Notes: generated by a model not told the origin, from the letters alone. A stretch of 64,000 bases of DNA from Solibacillus faecavium (GCF_014836905.1 NZ_JACSPZ010000002.1:248001-312000), one strand, 5' to 3'. Shown: positions 52,151 to 62,232, counted from the stretch's first letter. Numbers and translations are program-made.

Positions 52151-53188
52151 TTACACCTGTACTCTTTGATTGCTTCCGCCTATTTGTATGAATCGATTAT
52201 AAACAACTCTTGCTAACATCGGGTCTGCAACACCATGGATAATGGCACGACCATCCTCAAAGAAAACGATACGGTATGTCTCAAAATGACACGATAGTAA
52301 ATATGGATTTACTATTAGCTTTGTCACTTGCTTACTTATGTTTTCTGCAATTTGTTCTAACGAATACTTATACGATTGGCCAGGTCTTAGCTGAACGGCA
52401 TCCCGCCCGCAAAGCACCCCTACCTTCATTTGCTGCTCTAATTGGAGAAAAGGGTAAATTGGTTGTTCTCCGCAAGTAAGGCAATGTGGATTTTTAAGCT
52501 TCGATACATGAACCTTTGCGTGCTCGTCCTTCCAAAGGTCGACCGATTGAACAATTGGTTGCAATGGGATTCCTGAAAGCCACTTCATTATATGTGTTAC
52601 TTGATACGCAGCCGTAACTTGAACAATTGGGCTAATGACACCCACTGTATCACAGGTCATCGTGTCCATCGGTAAATGCTGTAGTAAACAATGTAAGCAC
52701 GGGGTTTCTCCTGGGACAATAGGCAATGTGAGACCATAGCTCCCGACACAGGCACCAAATATATACGGAATCCCTTTCTTATTTGCCGCATCATTAATGA
52801 TTAAGCTTGTATCAAAATTATCCGTTGCATCGACAACAATCATATGCCCTTGCATTAAAGTTTCTATATTTAGTCCGTGTACATCTTCCACAATACCTTC
52901 AACAATAATTTCACTGTTTATTTGCTCCAGTCTTTGTTTAGCTGCGATAGCCTTTGGTAATTTGCGATGGACATCTGTCTCGACGTAGAGCTGCTGGCGC
53001 TGCAAATTGCTCCATTCAACATAGTCTCTATCAACAATCGTCAAATGCCCAATTCCTGCCCTCGCCAGCATTTCAGAACTCGCTGAGCCAAGTGCACCTG
53101 CCCCAATAATTAAGACTTTTGCTTGCTGGATACGTTGTTGCGTATTTTCTCCTAAAAATAAGGATTGTCTTGCATAACGATTGTTCAA
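52151..53188 (-). CDS. thiF: ThiF family adenylyltransferase
   Basis: A 345-residue E1-like enzyme that adenylates the C-terminus of ThiS. The nucleotide site is [21 protein letters not shown], with [14 protein letters not shown] after it, [14 protein letters not shown] and GACVGSYG. Zinc CxxC pairs are CLHCL and CLTCG. A Cys in MTCDTVGV may form the ThiS conjugate. An extra roughly 90-residue C-terminal region follows the second CxxC. The start is TTG overlapping the thiG stop by four bases. Last gene of the thiamine operon. Confidence 0.92.
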   Translation of the reverse strand: MNNRYARQSLFLGENTQQRIQQAKVLIIGAGALGSASSEMLARAGIGHLTIVDRDYVEWSNLQRQQLYVETDVHRKLPKAIAAKQRLEQINSEIIVEGIVEDVHGLNIETLMQGHMIVVDATDNFDTSLIINDAANKKGIPYIFGACVGSYGLTLPIVPGETPCLHCLLQHLPMDTMTCDTVGVISPIVQVTAAYQVTHIMKWLSGIPLQPIVQSVDLWKDEHAKVHVSKLKNPHCLTCGEQPIYPFLQLEQQMKVGVLCGRDAVQLRPGQSYKYSLEQIAENISKQVTKLIVNPYLLSCHFETYRIVFFEDGRAIIHGVADPMLARVVYNRFIQIGGSNQRVQV

Positions 53189-53952
53189 GGCGTCACCATT
53201 CCTGCTGTCGGGCTGCTCGGAGTTGCATACTCTTTTTCTTCTATTCTGCCTGCCTCAAAGCCTAATCTGCCAGCATCTATCGCGAGCTTCATTGCCTCAG
53301 CCATTTTTACAGGATCTTTTGCGCCAGCTACAGCTGTATTCAGTAATACCGCATCTGCTCCTAACTCCATCGCATAGGCAGCATCTTTAGGCGAGCCAAT
53401 CCCTGCATCTACAATAACTGGTATAGTTGACTGCTCTATAATAAACTTTAAATTCATTGGATTAATAATCCCTTTGCCTGAGCCAATTGGTGAAGCACCT
53501 GGCATAATCGCATGAACACCCAAACTTTCAAGGCGTTTAGCTAGAACGACGTCATCCGATGTATACGGTAAAACGATAAATCCTTCTTCTAACAGCATTT
53601 CTGACGCCTTTAAAGTTTCAAGGGGATCCGGTAGCAATGTATGCCAGTCTCCAATGACTTCGACTTTAATCATGTCACATAATCCGGATGCCTTAGCAAG
53701 TTTAGCAATACGTACCGCTTCCTCTGCAGTTTTTGCCCCTGCTGTATTAGGCAATAGCGTATATTTCGTCAAATCGAGCTGCTCCAAAAAGTTAGGCTGC
53801 TCTTCTGAAAAAATATTCATTCTTCTTACGGCAAACGTTAAAATTTCTGCCTGGGATATTTCTACTGCTTTTTTCTGCACCTCAAACGACGGATATTTCC
53901 CTGTCCCTAACAGCAGTCTGGATTGAAACGTGCGATCTGCGATTTTCAACAT
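53185..53952 (-). CDS. thiG: thiazole synthase
   Basis: A 255-residue TIM-barrel enzyme that assembles the thiazole phosphate of thiamine from deoxyxylulose phosphate, dehydroglycine and ThiS thiocarboxylate. The Schiff-base lysine is Lys96 in MIKVEVIGD. Other motifs are [55 protein letters not shown] and [13 protein letters not shown]. It starts three bases after thiS and overlaps thiF. Confidence 0.96.
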   Translation of the reverse strand: MLKIADRTFQSRLLLGTGKYPSFEVQKKAVEISQAEILTFAVRRMNIFSEEQPNFLEQLDLTKYTLLPNTAGAKTAEEAVRIAKLAKASGLCDMIKVEVIGDWHTLLPDPLETLKASEMLLEEGFIVLPYTSDDVVLAKRLESLGVHAIMPGASPIGSGKGIINPMNLKFIIEQSTIPVIVDAGIGSPKDAAYAMELGADAVLLNTAVAGAKDPVKMAEAMKLAIDAGRLGFEAGRIEEKEYATPSSPTAGMVTP

Positions 53953-53955
53953 ATT

Positions 53956-54153
53956 TCATCCTCCTCCAACAAAATGAACAATCTCTACTACATCACCTTG
54001 TGATAAGCTCGTCGTTTCATAGTTTTCTTTCATGACAATTTCATGATTAACCTCTACGACAACAATGCGATTTTCTAAGCCATAATGTTTCAGTAATTGC
54101 TGAACATTTTCAAAGTGCTCTATTTGCTTTCTCCCATTCACTGTAATAGACAT
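53956..54153 (-). CDS. thiS: sulfur carrier protein ThiS
   Basis: A 65-residue ubiquitin-like protein that carries the thiazole sulfur as a C-terminal thiocarboxylate. It begins MSITVNGRKQIEHFENVQQL and ends VGGG, with the essential C-terminal glycines. Between thiO (7 bases) and thiG (3 bases), as in B. subtilis. Confidence 0.95.
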   Translation of the reverse strand: MSITVNGRKQIEHFENVQQLLKHYGLENRIVVVEVNHEIVMKENYETTSLSQGDVVEIVHFVGGG

Positions 54154-54160
54154 CGCTTAC

Positions 54161-55267
54161 TCATCTCCTGTTAGGTCGATTAATTTGAAAAGACTCGACC
54201 CATTCTTTTTTCACAGTCCTATTTAATATAAAGCTCGCAATCATCTCACCTGTTGCTGGTGCTAATAAAATCCCGTTTCTGTAATGTCCTGTTGCAAATA
54301 ATATCGCTTCATCATGTGGATGAAAGCCTATAAATGGTTTTTGATCGAATGTTTGTGGACGCAATCCTGACCAGGCAGCATTCATCTTCATCTGACCAAT
54401 TCCAGGAAAGAGTTCCTTCGCTTTTTGAATTAATGTTTCCATGCCATCCAGACTTACGTGTTCTGACCAATCATTTTCCTCCATAGTAGCGCCAATAACT
54501 AGCTCCCCATTATTTCTAGGAACGATATAGTATTTATCATGAAAAATAGTGTGTTTTAAAAAAGTACTTCTCCCTTCCACAGCAATACATTCCCCTTTGA
54601 CCGGTGTTATTTGCTGCTCTACACCTAGCTGCTGAAAAAAGGGATTACTCCAAACACCCGCAGCAATAACAACCCGTTTTGCTTTGAACATTCCTACTGT
54701 TGTATCTATTTGAAAAGTATCCAGCTGCTTTTGAATCTTTAACACATTTGTATGTTCAAAAATGGATGCACCGTAAACTTGTGCCCCTTTAAGAAAAGCC
54801 TGGCATACACGATACGGCATTACACTAATATCCTCTTCAATATAGGCAGCCCCTATTATTTTCGGGGAAACATCGGGTTCTAGATTTCTTACTTCATTTG
54901 CTTCAAGCCATTTCACAGTAGGCAGTGTGAGTATTGCCCTTAATGCTTTCTTGTCATGTTCAGAAAAGGCCAGCTTTAAAATCCCTCCCTTTTTGCAGCC
55001 AATGTCAATGCCACTTAGCCCGTATAGTTCATCCTTTAACTCCGTATAGAGCGCTTGACTGTATCTCGCAAAATTGAAGAAGTCCTTTCCATAGCCTTCA
55101 TATTCCGAATGTGCTCCAAGCATACCCGCCGCTGCACTTGTCGCTTTTAGTCCAATTCGACTTTCCTCAAGCACGGCCACCTCGACTTGATTCTTTGCTA
55201 AATAATAAGCAATTGCACTTCCAATAATTCCTCCGCCAATTACGACTACGTCATAGCTTGTTTGCAT
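54161..55267 (-). CDS. thiO: glycine oxidase ThiO
   Basis: A 368-residue FAD enzyme that oxidises glycine to the imine used by ThiG. The dinucleotide motif is VVVIGGGIIGSAIAYYLAK, followed by VLEESRIG, and later AAGVWSNPFF and ATGHYRNGILLAPATGEMIA. The frame is open 31 codons further upstream into tenI, but GGGAGGCC is close to the ATG of MQTSYDVVV at 55267, so I start there. The start overlaps the tenI end by 17 bases. Confidence 0.95.
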   Translation of the reverse strand: MQTSYDVVVIGGGIIGSAIAYYLAKNQVEVAVLEESRIGLKATSAAAGMLGAHSEYEGYGKDFFNFARYSQALYTELKDELYGLSGIDIGCKKGGILKLAFSEHDKKALRAILTLPTVKWLEANEVRNLEPDVSPKIIGAAYIEEDISVMPYRVCQAFLKGAQVYGASIFEHTNVLKIQKQLDTFQIDTTVGMFKAKRVVIAAGVWSNPFFQQLGVEQQITPVKGECIAVEGRSTFLKHTIFHDKYYIVPRNNGELVIGATMEENDWSEHVSLDGMETLIQKAKELFPGIGQMKMNAAWSGLRPQTFDQKPFIGFHPHDEAILFATGHYRNGILLAPATGEMIASFILNRTVKKEWVESFQINRPNRR

Positions 55268-55859
55268 CTTTAATGGCCTCCCTGTATTGGTTCGCTGCTG
55301 CAAACGGATGCGTTGCCGAAAAAATCCCGGACATAACCGCAATTCCATCTGCCTTAACATCTAGGAGTGCCTGGACTCGATCCACATGAATTCCACCAAT
55401 GGCGAAGACGGGAATTTTTAAGTTCTTTTTCATTTCATTAATAGGAGAAAGACCGTTTGGAACCTTTCCTTTTTTGCTGTTTGTTTCAAAGCAATGTCCA
55501 TACAGTACATAATCGGCTCCATGGTGCTCCGCCTCCTTTGCACCTGCATAATCATGAACAGATTTCCCTATTTTAAGATGAGGAAATTGCTCTTTCACCT
55601 GCTTTATAGAAAAGCCTTTTTCTGGCAAATGTACTGTTGGAATACTGTTGCTCACCGCAATATCCAAATGACTATTTACGATAATTTTGTCTTTCGGGAC
55701 AGATCTCTCGTTCAAATATTCCAGTAAAGTCACCACTTCTTTTGGTGTTTTTGATTTTTCACGTATTTGTATATAATCCACGATTTGCTGAATTTGAATA
55801 ATTTTTTGTGCTAATACTGAAATTGGCTGACTATCATCTGTTAATGCCATTAACTTCAT
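55251..55859 (-). CDS. tenI: thiazole tautomerase TenI
   Basis: A 202-residue TIM-barrel protein close to thiamine phosphate synthase: MKLMALTDDSQPIS, YIQIREKSKT, IVNSHLDIA, VHLPEKG, GADYVLYGHCFET, FAIGGIH and GIAVMSGIFSA. In the tenA-tenI-thiO-S-G-F order of B. subtilis this position is TenI, which aromatises the thiazole product. Sequence alone does not fully exclude ThiE activity. Confidence 0.9.
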   Translation of the reverse strand: MKLMALTDDSQPISVLAQKIIQIQQIVDYIQIREKSKTPKEVVTLLEYLNERSVPKDKIIVNSHLDIAVSNSIPTVHLPEKGFSIKQVKEQFPHLKIGKSVHDYAGAKEAEHHGADYVLYGHCFETNSKKGKVPNGLSPINEMKKNLKIPVFAIGGIHVDRVQALLDVKADGIAVMSGIFSATHPFAAANQYREAIKDANKL

Positions 55860-55871
55860 ATAAATATGACC

Positions 55872-56564
55872 TTATAAAATCGTAGCATGCTCATTCATAT
55901 ACACTTCCTGTTGCCAATCCTGACAAGTCCAGGACATTTCCCAAAACTGCCACTCATAATAGCAACTGCGCTTGAAATGGGCTGTCAATTCACGTTCATT
56001 ATTTCCTGGCATCTGTGCAAATCGATTCATCATTTCCTTTTGTTTTTCAATTGTTTCCTCCATCTCAGTGGAGGCATATAGATCAATCCACTGCTGATAC
56101 AACTTAACACCCGGTGTTGCTTTTCGTAATGCGACCCCGATTTCCTGATATAACCACGGACAAGGTAGTATCGCAGCGTATGCGTCGGCAATCGACCCTG
56201 TATAAAATGCTTGATACATATGACTAACATAATTGTACGCTGCAGGTGCTGGTTGGAAATTTCTGATTTCTTCAGGTGTAACGTGCAACTCTTTGAAAGT
56301 CGAACGGTGTAGTTCTAACTCTGCTTCCCGTATAAAGTTCGCGGTTTCCAGGAAATAAGCTACATCTTCATCTTCATTAGCTTTTGCCGCCAGCATTGCA
56401 AGTAGTTTCATATAATGCTTTAAATAATAGGCGTCCTGCAGCATATAAAATTTAAACTTTTCCAGCTCCAATGTTCCATCAGCAATACCTTGTACAAATG
56501 GATGCTTCAAACTGGCCTCCCAATAATATTCCGTTTGCTTTCTTACTTCTTTACAAAAATCCAT
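55872..56564 (-). CDS. tenA: aminopyrimidine aminohydrolase (thiaminase II)
   Basis: A 230-residue helical enzyme that hydrolyses aminopyrimidine breakdown products of thiamine for salvage. The nucleophile Cys135 is in ILPCPWLYQEIG, Asp44 in MLQDAYYLKHY, and the proton-relay Glu is in YYEWQFW near residue 204. GGAGG precedes the ATG. First gene of the operon, directly behind two TPP riboswitches. Confidence 0.95.
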   Translation of the reverse strand: MDFCKEVRKQTEYYWEASLKHPFVQGIADGTLELEKFKFYMLQDAYYLKHYMKLLAMLAAKANEDEDVAYFLETANFIREAELELHRSTFKELHVTPEEIRNFQPAPAAYNYVSHMYQAFYTGSIADAYAAILPCPWLYQEIGVALRKATPGVKLYQQWIDLYASTEMEETIEKQKEMMNRFAQMPGNNERELTAHFKRSCYYEWQFWEMSWTCQDWQQEVYMNEHATIL

Positions 56565-56591
56565 CCTATTTCCTCCTTGGAGGCGTAAGCA

Positions 56592-56730
56592 AAAAAGGCA
56601 CCTCTACAAAAAGTAGAGATGCCTAAAAAAGTGCATATGTACGCACTTATTGCTCCCTACGCCAGTATTAACTGTCAGGTTCTAAGGGTCAGGTTTTAAC
56701 CTTCTCAACACAATTGTGTCCCCCCGCAAT
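56592..56730 (-). promoter_or_regulatory. TPP riboswitch 2 (promoter-distal) with terminator
   Basis: The aptamer at 56730-56649 on the minus strand reads ATTGCGGGGGGACAC, then CTGACCCTTAGAACCTG and GGCGTAGGGAGCAAT. A terminator at 56624-56592 (TAGGCATCTCTACTTTTTGT, pairing with AGAGGTGCCTTTTTTG) follows. It controls tenA and the downstream genes. Confidence 0.95.
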
Positions 56731-56750
56731 TAAAAAATTTGCAAAAGAAA

Positions 56751-56882
56751 AGCTCTCCAAAAAGATGGAGAGCGCCACGTACGATTATTAGCTTGTACAT
56801 TTTGCTCCCTACGCCCGTGTTAACGGAACAGGTTCTAAGGGTCAGGTTTTACCTTCTCAACACTTACGTGTCCCCCTGCAAA
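56751..56882 (-). promoter_or_regulatory. TPP riboswitch 1 (promoter-proximal) with terminator
   Basis: The aptamer at 56882-56801 on the minus strand begins TTTGCAGGGGGACACG, with CTGACCCTTAGAACCTG and GGCGTAGGGAGCAAAA. A terminator GCTCTCCATC, short loop, GGAGAGC (56773-56751) with T-rich tail follows. With riboswitch 2 it forms a tandem pair, each with its own terminator. Confidence 0.95.
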
Positions 56883-56954
56883 TTCATTTAATTACTACTA
56901 GTCTACTGATAATTCTGAATAAATGCAACGGTAATTTAAATTTTTTCCTACTGC

Positions 56955-58130
56955 CTACCATTTTCTCGCTTCATTCGCTACGTATAGTGCGACAGTTTTA
57001 TTTTGCTTCCAAACATTGTTCCAGCGTTTTAGTGGCACCGAGGCTTCACCGGCATATGGTGCAATTTCAACCGTCATCGCAGGTCGGTCTTTAACTTTTG
57101 TGAAGTAGTCCTCAGAAGCTGCGATTGGTTCGTTTTTTGTTGTTACGGGCATAATCTTATAGCCTGTAATTGAGGAAACTCCCTTTACTAGCTTTTTCGT
57201 GCGTTCAAAATGGCTCTTCGCTCGACTCCAATATATAATTTGACCGGAAGAATGATAGGATACATAGGCTAAATGATTGCCGCGATCAATCAGTCTTTTC
57301 ATTGCAAGTGCTTCAGGCTCTGTATTCGGCGCTTTACCTTTATATTCTTTATACGAAGGCTTTGTCATTTTTATTAATTGCCATTTCACATTGAATTGCC
57401 GATTTAAATCGACACCATTTATATTTGCTTTCCAACGATTAAAATTGGAGCTCCCATTCATTGCTCTTAACTTGGCCATAGGTGTTTTCACTTTTCCACC
57501 TTGTGAAAGAGTTACACCATCTGGGTTAACCATTGGTACAAACACAATACTTACCTCACTTAATATCGTTTTTACATCATATTTTTCTATCTTCGTACCA
57601 TTCAAGTAAGCCTTTAAATATGTACCAATCATTTCCATCAGCACGTTGGTCGTCATATGTTCCCGGCCATGGAAAGCTGCATCGAATAAAACTTCCTTTT
57701 TACCAGTTCCAAGCTTTATGGAATAAAGAGAACGCCCCTCAACAGATTGTCCAATTTCCTGTAAATTCGTAAGTGAAGGATACATTAGTGATATCAGCTT
57801 TAACTTTGAGGCTACTTCATCGAATGTTAAAACTTTCGAACCGTCGACTAATTGATCATAGTGGACATCGGTTAAAGTAAGAAAAGCGGTTTTAGACGAA
57901 TTTTTTACGATACCTTGCTTATCATGTATCCCGGTTAATAAAAGTTTCTCCCCTTTTGCTACTTTTTTTATAACAGTCCCATTTTTATCCTTCAGTTCTA
58001 TATTCTTTTTTGCGATTACTTGTACCGGATATTTTCCAAGGTCAACCTTTTCTGTAGCAGCATTTGTAGTCATTGGATGAATAATGGCTGCTACAAATAA
58101 TATTAAACTAAAAAGCAATATTTTTCTCAT
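56955..58130 (-). CDS. secreted M14 zinc carboxypeptidase
   Basis: A 391-residue exported peptidase. A signal peptide covers the first 25 residues (MRKILLFSLILFVAAII, cleavage near TTNAA), then an SH3-like domain (about 30-90) that may bind cell wall. The M14 domain has the zinc motif HGREH (His154, Glu157), GVDLNRQF, SYHSSGQIIYW (third ligand) and the catalytic Glu in AMTVEIAPY. Such enzymes trim peptidoglycan stem peptides or proteins. Monocistronic. Confidence 0.9.
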   Translation of the reverse strand: MRKILLFSLILFVAAIIHPMTTNAATEKVDLGKYPVQVIAKKNIELKDKNGTVIKKVAKGEKLLLTGIHDKQGIVKNSSKTAFLTLTDVHYDQLVDGSKVLTFDEVASKLKLISLMYPSLTNLQEIGQSVEGRSLYSIKLGTGKKEVLFDAAFHGREHMTTNVLMEMIGTYLKAYLNGTKIEKYDVKTILSEVSIVFVPMVNPDGVTLSQGGKVKTPMAKLRAMNGSSNFNRWKANINGVDLNRQFNVKWQLIKMTKPSYKEYKGKAPNTEPEALAMKRLIDRGNHLAYVSYHSSGQIIYWSRAKSHFERTKKLVKGVSSITGYKIMPVTTKNEPIAASEDYFTKVKDRPAMTVEIAPYAGEASVPLKRWNNVWKQNKTVALYVANEARKW

Positions 58131-58186
58131 GAAATTCCTCCCACTTAGGTCTATAAAACTTAACTTCTATACCCTTTACTGTACAA

Positions 58187-58222
58187 TAAAAAACGGCCTG
58201 TAAGAATATTATTCCTACAGGC
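58187..58222 (-). terminator. intrinsic terminator of swrC
   Basis: CGGCCTGTAGGAAT and ATTCTTACAGGCCG (one mismatch) around a short loop, then TTTTTTA on the minus strand, nine bases after the stop. Confidence 0.9.
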
Positions 58223-58230
58223 CGCTCATA

Positions 58231-61200
58231 TTAATTGTCTTTTACATCTTTACGATTTTTCTTCAGCATTTTTGATAATACTTCATATACAATCGGAACG
58301 ATAATTAATGTTAATAATGTTGATGATAATAAACCACCAATTACTGTTACAGCCAAGTCCTGAGAAATCAGACCGCCGCCAGCGCCACCGAATGCCATTG
58401 GTAACATTGCACCAATTGTTGCAATCGCGGTCATTAAAATTGGTCGTAAACGTGTTGCCCCGGCTTCCAATATTGCTTCACGCATATTCATACCTTCATG
58501 TTCCATACGGATAATACGGTCTACAAGTACGATTGCGTTCGTGACAACGATACCGATTAACATCAGTAGTCCCATCATAACTGATACAGAAATCGTTTGA
58601 CCTGTCGCGAATAATCCAATCCAAGAACCTATTACAGTAAATGGTAATGAGAATAAAATCGCAAATGGTGCCAAACCTTCACCAAATGTTACAACTAAAA
58701 TGAAGTATACAATTGCAATCGCTGCAATCATCGCTACACCTAATTGAGTGAATGTTTCAGTCATATCAGCTGCAACACCACCTACACCAGTCGTAACACC
58801 TTTAGGTAACTCTAAATCAGCAATTTTTTCATCCGCTGCAGATGTTGCTTTAGAAATATCTTTGTCTGTAATTGTTGCAGATACTGTCGCAAAGTATTCA
58901 CCTTTTTGACGAGATAAAGAATTTAAAGTCGTACCTTCTTCAAGCTCTACAATGTCTCCGATAGTCATCGATTGACCTGTTGCAGTTTGAATTGGTGTTT
59001 CCAATAATTCGTCAATGTCAGCAGCTGCAGATCTAGCTTCACGCTGTACAACAACATTAATGTCACTGCCATCACTTTCAACAGTTGTTAACACTTCTTT
59101 TGCTGTATTTGTTTGTAATGCCATTAAAATTTGTGCAGTAGTTAAACCGTATTGTAATACGTTTTGTTGATCTACTTTGATAACATTTTCTACATAAGGC
59201 TCAGAAGCATTTGATTCAACTTCATCCAGTCCGTCGATATCCACTAATACTTCTTCCACTTGAGCTACAGCTTCGTTTAACTTATCTAAGTCTTCACTGT
59301 ATAATGTATAGCTCACTTCATTCGATGACATACCCATCGCGAAGTTTTGTGTTTTCCATTCGCCTGATTGGCCAACGTTGAAGATATAGTCCTCTACTTC
59401 TTTTTTCGCTCCAGGGAAATCATCCATATCCGGATCGAAAATCGCGTAGATTAAACCACCGCCAGCACCGCCGCCAGTCATCATCGAGGCTGCATCTGTT
59501 GAAGGCTCCGTATTTACCGATAATTGTAAAATATCGATATCTTCACGCTTCATTAATTCCTGTTCAACTTCTTCAATGTTGGCTAAAGTATCTTCCATTA
59601 ACTCACCTGTTTTAGGTGTGTATGTTAAGTACATAACCTTCTCTTCTTGAGAACCCATGAAGCTGAAACCGATTAAAGGCGTTAATGCTAATGAACCTAC
59701 TAACATTACAATCGCAATGATAGAAGTAATCCATTTATGATTTAAACATTTTTCTAAGAAACCTCGGTAAGTTAATGCTAATTTACCAACCTCTTTATGT
59801 TGACTTTCTGATTTTTCACCGTAAATTTTCTTACGGAATAATGTGTGAGAAAGTGCCGGTACAATTGTAACCGCAACGATTAATGAAGCGATTAATGCAA
59901 ATGACATTGTAAGAGCGAATGGTACGAATAATTCTCCAACCATACCACCTACAAATACTAATGGCGCGAATACCGCAATTGTTACTAATGTTGAAGACAT
60001 AATTGGCTTAAACATTTCAATCGTTGCTTCACGAATTAATGCACGGCCTTGTAATTTTTCTTCTTTTAAGTGCATACGACGGTATATGTTTTCTACTACT
60101 ACAATCGAGTCATCAATTACACGACCGATTGCAACGGTAATGGCACCTAACGTCATAATATTTAATGTAATATCCATCCAGTGCAATAGCATTAATGCCA
60201 TAAATACTGAAACTGGAATTGAAATAATCGAAATGATTGTTGATTTAAAGTCACGTAGGAATAATAGGATAATTAAAATCGCAATTAATCCCCCGAATAC
60301 TGCCTTTTCAACCATTGTGAAAACAGAGTCTTCAATCGGCTTACCTTGGTCTAAAGAAATATCGATTTGAAGACCGGAAATTAACTCTTGCTCTTCTTCA
60401 ATTAAATCTTTTACTGCATTTACAACTGTTACTGTATTTGCATCCTGACCTTTAATAACTTGAATGGCAATAGCATCTGAACCATTTGTACGAGAAACTG
60501 ATTGAACTTTACCAACCTTTTCAATCTCAGCAATATCGCCTAGCTTCACAAACGGTACTGGATTTGCTTCAGATGGTGTAACAGGGATTAACATTTCTTT
60601 TAAGTCTTCCACTGTTTTGAACTTACCATCAACTGCAACAGCCTGCTCGCCTTCTTCAAATTTATATAAACCTAAAGAAACAGCTAAGTCGCTTGCTTGA
60701 ACCATTTGCTTAACAGAATCTTCTGTTAGGCCTAATTCATTCATTTTTGCTTCATCATATGTGAAGGCTACCTCTTCCAAATGCTGACCAGTAACCGTAG
60801 CTGATGCTACACCGTCAATTTTGTTTAACTTTGGAAGGATAATTTGTTCTACCGTAGAAGTTAATTCGACAATATCCTCATCTGAACTACTTACTGATAA
60901 CGCAATAACCGGCATCATATTCATACTGATTGCCATAATAGAAGGCTCTTGAGCACCTTCTGGAAGTGCAATATCATCTAAAGCAGCTTCTAATTGACGT
61001 TTCTTTTCATCCATATCTACGCCATATTCATATTCCACTTGAACTTGTGAAACATTTGAACTCGATGTAGAGTAAACAGCCTTTACATCTTCTAAACTTT
61101 CAACAGCCTTTTCATAAGGAATTGAAAGATCATCCATTACTTGCTCTGGTGTAGCACCAGGATAAACACCCATAACGATTAAGAACGGGATCGATATGTC

Positions 61201-61317
61201 TGGAATCGATTCCATTTTCATACGTGTAGATGAATAAATACCTGAGAACACGATTATGATTGTTAGTAACCATACGGCAAGCTTATTTTTCAATACGAAA
61301 TTTACTAAGCCTTTCAC
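58231..61317 (-). CDS. swrC: RND multidrug/lipopeptide exporter, SwrC type
   Basis: A 1028-residue HAE1-type RND pump with twelve TM segments and two large outer loops (about residues 35-330 and 550-850). Motifs include TMVEKAVFGGLIAILIILLF, GRVIDDSIVVVENIYRRMHL with the proton-relay Asp residues, and ILFSLPFTVIGSWIGLFATG. It is the Gram-positive single-component type, matching B. subtilis SwrC/YerP, which exports surfactin and other amphiphiles. The downstream mirror regulator at 61411 corresponds to yerO. Confidence 0.9.
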   Translation of the reverse strand: MKGLVNFVLKNKLAVWLLTIIIVFSGIYSSTRMKMESIPDISIPFLIVMGVYPGATPEQVMDDLSIPYEKAVESLEDVKAVYSTSSSNVSQVQVEYEYGVDMDEKKRQLEAALDDIALPEGAQEPSIMAISMNMMPVIALSVSSSDEDIVELTSTVEQIILPKLNKIDGVASATVTGQHLEEVAFTYDEAKMNELGLTEDSVKQMVQASDLAVSLGLYKFEEGEQAVAVDGKFKTVEDLKEMLIPVTPSEANPVPFVKLGDIAEIEKVGKVQSVSRTNGSDAIAIQVIKGQDANTVTVVNAVKDLIEEEQELISGLQIDISLDQGKPIEDSVFTMVEKAVFGGLIAILIILLFLRDFKSTIISIISIPVSVFMALMLLHWMDITLNIMTLGAITVAIGRVIDDSIVVVENIYRRMHLKEEKLQGRALIREATIEMFKPIMSSTLVTIAVFAPLVFVGGMVGELFVPFALTMSFALIASLIVAVTIVPALSHTLFRKKIYGEKSESQHKEVGKLALTYRGFLEKCLNHKWITSIIAIVMLVGSLALTPLIGFSFMGSQEEKVMYLTYTPKTGELMEDTLANIEEVEQELMKREDIDILQLSVNTEPSTDAASMMTGGGAGGGLIYAIFDPDMDDFPGAKKEVEDYIFNVGQSGEWKTQNFAMGMSSNEVSYTLYSEDLDKLNEAVAQVEEVLVDIDGLDEVESNASEPYVENVIKVDQQNVLQYGLTTAQILMALQTNTAKEVLTTVESDGSDINVVVQREARSAAADIDELLETPIQTATGQSMTIGDIVELEEGTTLNSLSRQKGEYFATVSATITDKDISKATSAADEKIADLELPKGVTTGVGGVAADMTETFTQLGVAMIAAIAIVYFILVVTFGEGLAPFAILFSLPFTVIGSWIGLFATGQTISVSVMMGLLMLIGIVVTNAIVLVDRIIRMEHEGMNMREAILEAGATRLRPILMTAIATIGAMLPMAFGGAGGGLISQDLAVTVIGGLLSSTLLTLIIVPIVYEVLSKMLKKNRKDVKDN

Positions 61318-61359
61318 GGTTCCACCTTACCTTTCTTGACTATATGTAACCACCATTCT

Positions 61360-61388
61360 ATAATAATGACTAGCCGGTCACGTGTCAA
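61360..61388 (-). promoter_or_regulatory. swrC promoter with embedded TetR operator
   Basis: On the minus strand TTGACA (61388-61383) and TATTAT (61365-61360) are spaced 17 bases. The spacer contains TGACCGGCTAGTCA (61380-61367), a near-palindrome that would suit a TetR dimer. Binding would block polymerase. Confidence 0.65.
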
Positions 61389-61410
61389 TTGAAAGGGGCT
61401 CAAAATTATT

Positions 61411-62232
61411 ATGACAAGAAAACAATTAATAATGGATTCTGCCCTACAGCTTTTTGCAGAAAAAGGGATAGAAGCTACATCAGTTCAACAAATCACTGAT
61501 CACTGTGGCATTTCTAAAGGTGCCTTCTATCTTTCATTTAAATCTAAAGATGAACTTATTTATGCAATAATTGAACATTTTATGAACAATATAATAAGAG
61601 AAGTTGACCAAGCAGTCAGTGAAGGGTCTACACCATCAGAAAAACTCCATAATTATTTTGTTCATACCTTTAAAGTAATGTCACAATATACTGGTTTTGC
61701 GGAAATTTTAATGAAGGAAAAGGTTTCTGCGATTAATGAAACATTGATTGAACGAATCCAATTTTATGTTGACTTAGCGAAGAAAAGCTTGGAAAAATTA
61801 TTATTCGAAGTATTTGGAGATCAAATTGAAGGTAAACAGTATGATTTAGTGCTCGTTGTTAATGGGATGGTACAGGCGTATTTACAAAATTTCTTCGAAT
61901 CGTGTAAACCGTTCGATGTTATAAAACTTGCTGATTCACTCGTAGAGAAAACGACGCTATTGGCTACGAAAAGTGAAGTCGTTTTTTTACAGGATTCATC
62001 TCAGCTGTACAGTCGAATGAAGGTCTATTCAATAGAGCATATTATTGAGGAACTAGATCAATTACAGCAACAAACAAATGATAATCTGGAACTGGAATCC
62101 ATCCAATTGCTGAAAGAAGAGCTAACTATGGAAAATCCCCGTCCTGCTATCATCATTGGTCTTGTTTCTAATTTAGAAAAAAATGAGAATTTTAATTGGG
62201 TTACATTATATTTAAAAAATCATTTCATTTGA
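61411..62232 (+). CDS. TetR family regulator (YerO-like) of swrC
   Basis: A 273-residue regulator. The N-terminal helix-turn-helix is LFAEKGIEATSVQQITDHCGISKGAFYLSFKSKDEL (about residues 13-48). The ligand domain is longer than the usual 200 residues, with an extra C-terminal segment including MENPRPAIIIGLVSNLEKNEN. AAAGGGG lies before the ATG. Divergent from swrC with the operator in between, as yerO-swrC in B. subtilis. Confidence 0.9.
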   Translation: MTRKQLIMDSALQLFAEKGIEATSVQQITDHCGISKGAFYLSFKSKDELIYAIIEHFMNNIIREVDQAVSEGSTPSEKLHNYFVHTFKVMSQYTGFAEILMKEKVSAINETLIERIQFYVDLAKKSLEKLLFEVFGDQIEGKQYDLVLVVNGMVQAYLQNFFESCKPFDVIKLADSLVEKTTLLATKSEVVFLQDSSQLYSRMKVYSIEHIIEELDQLQQQTNDNLELESIQLLKEELTMENPRPAIIIGLVSNLEKNENFNWVTLYLKNHFI

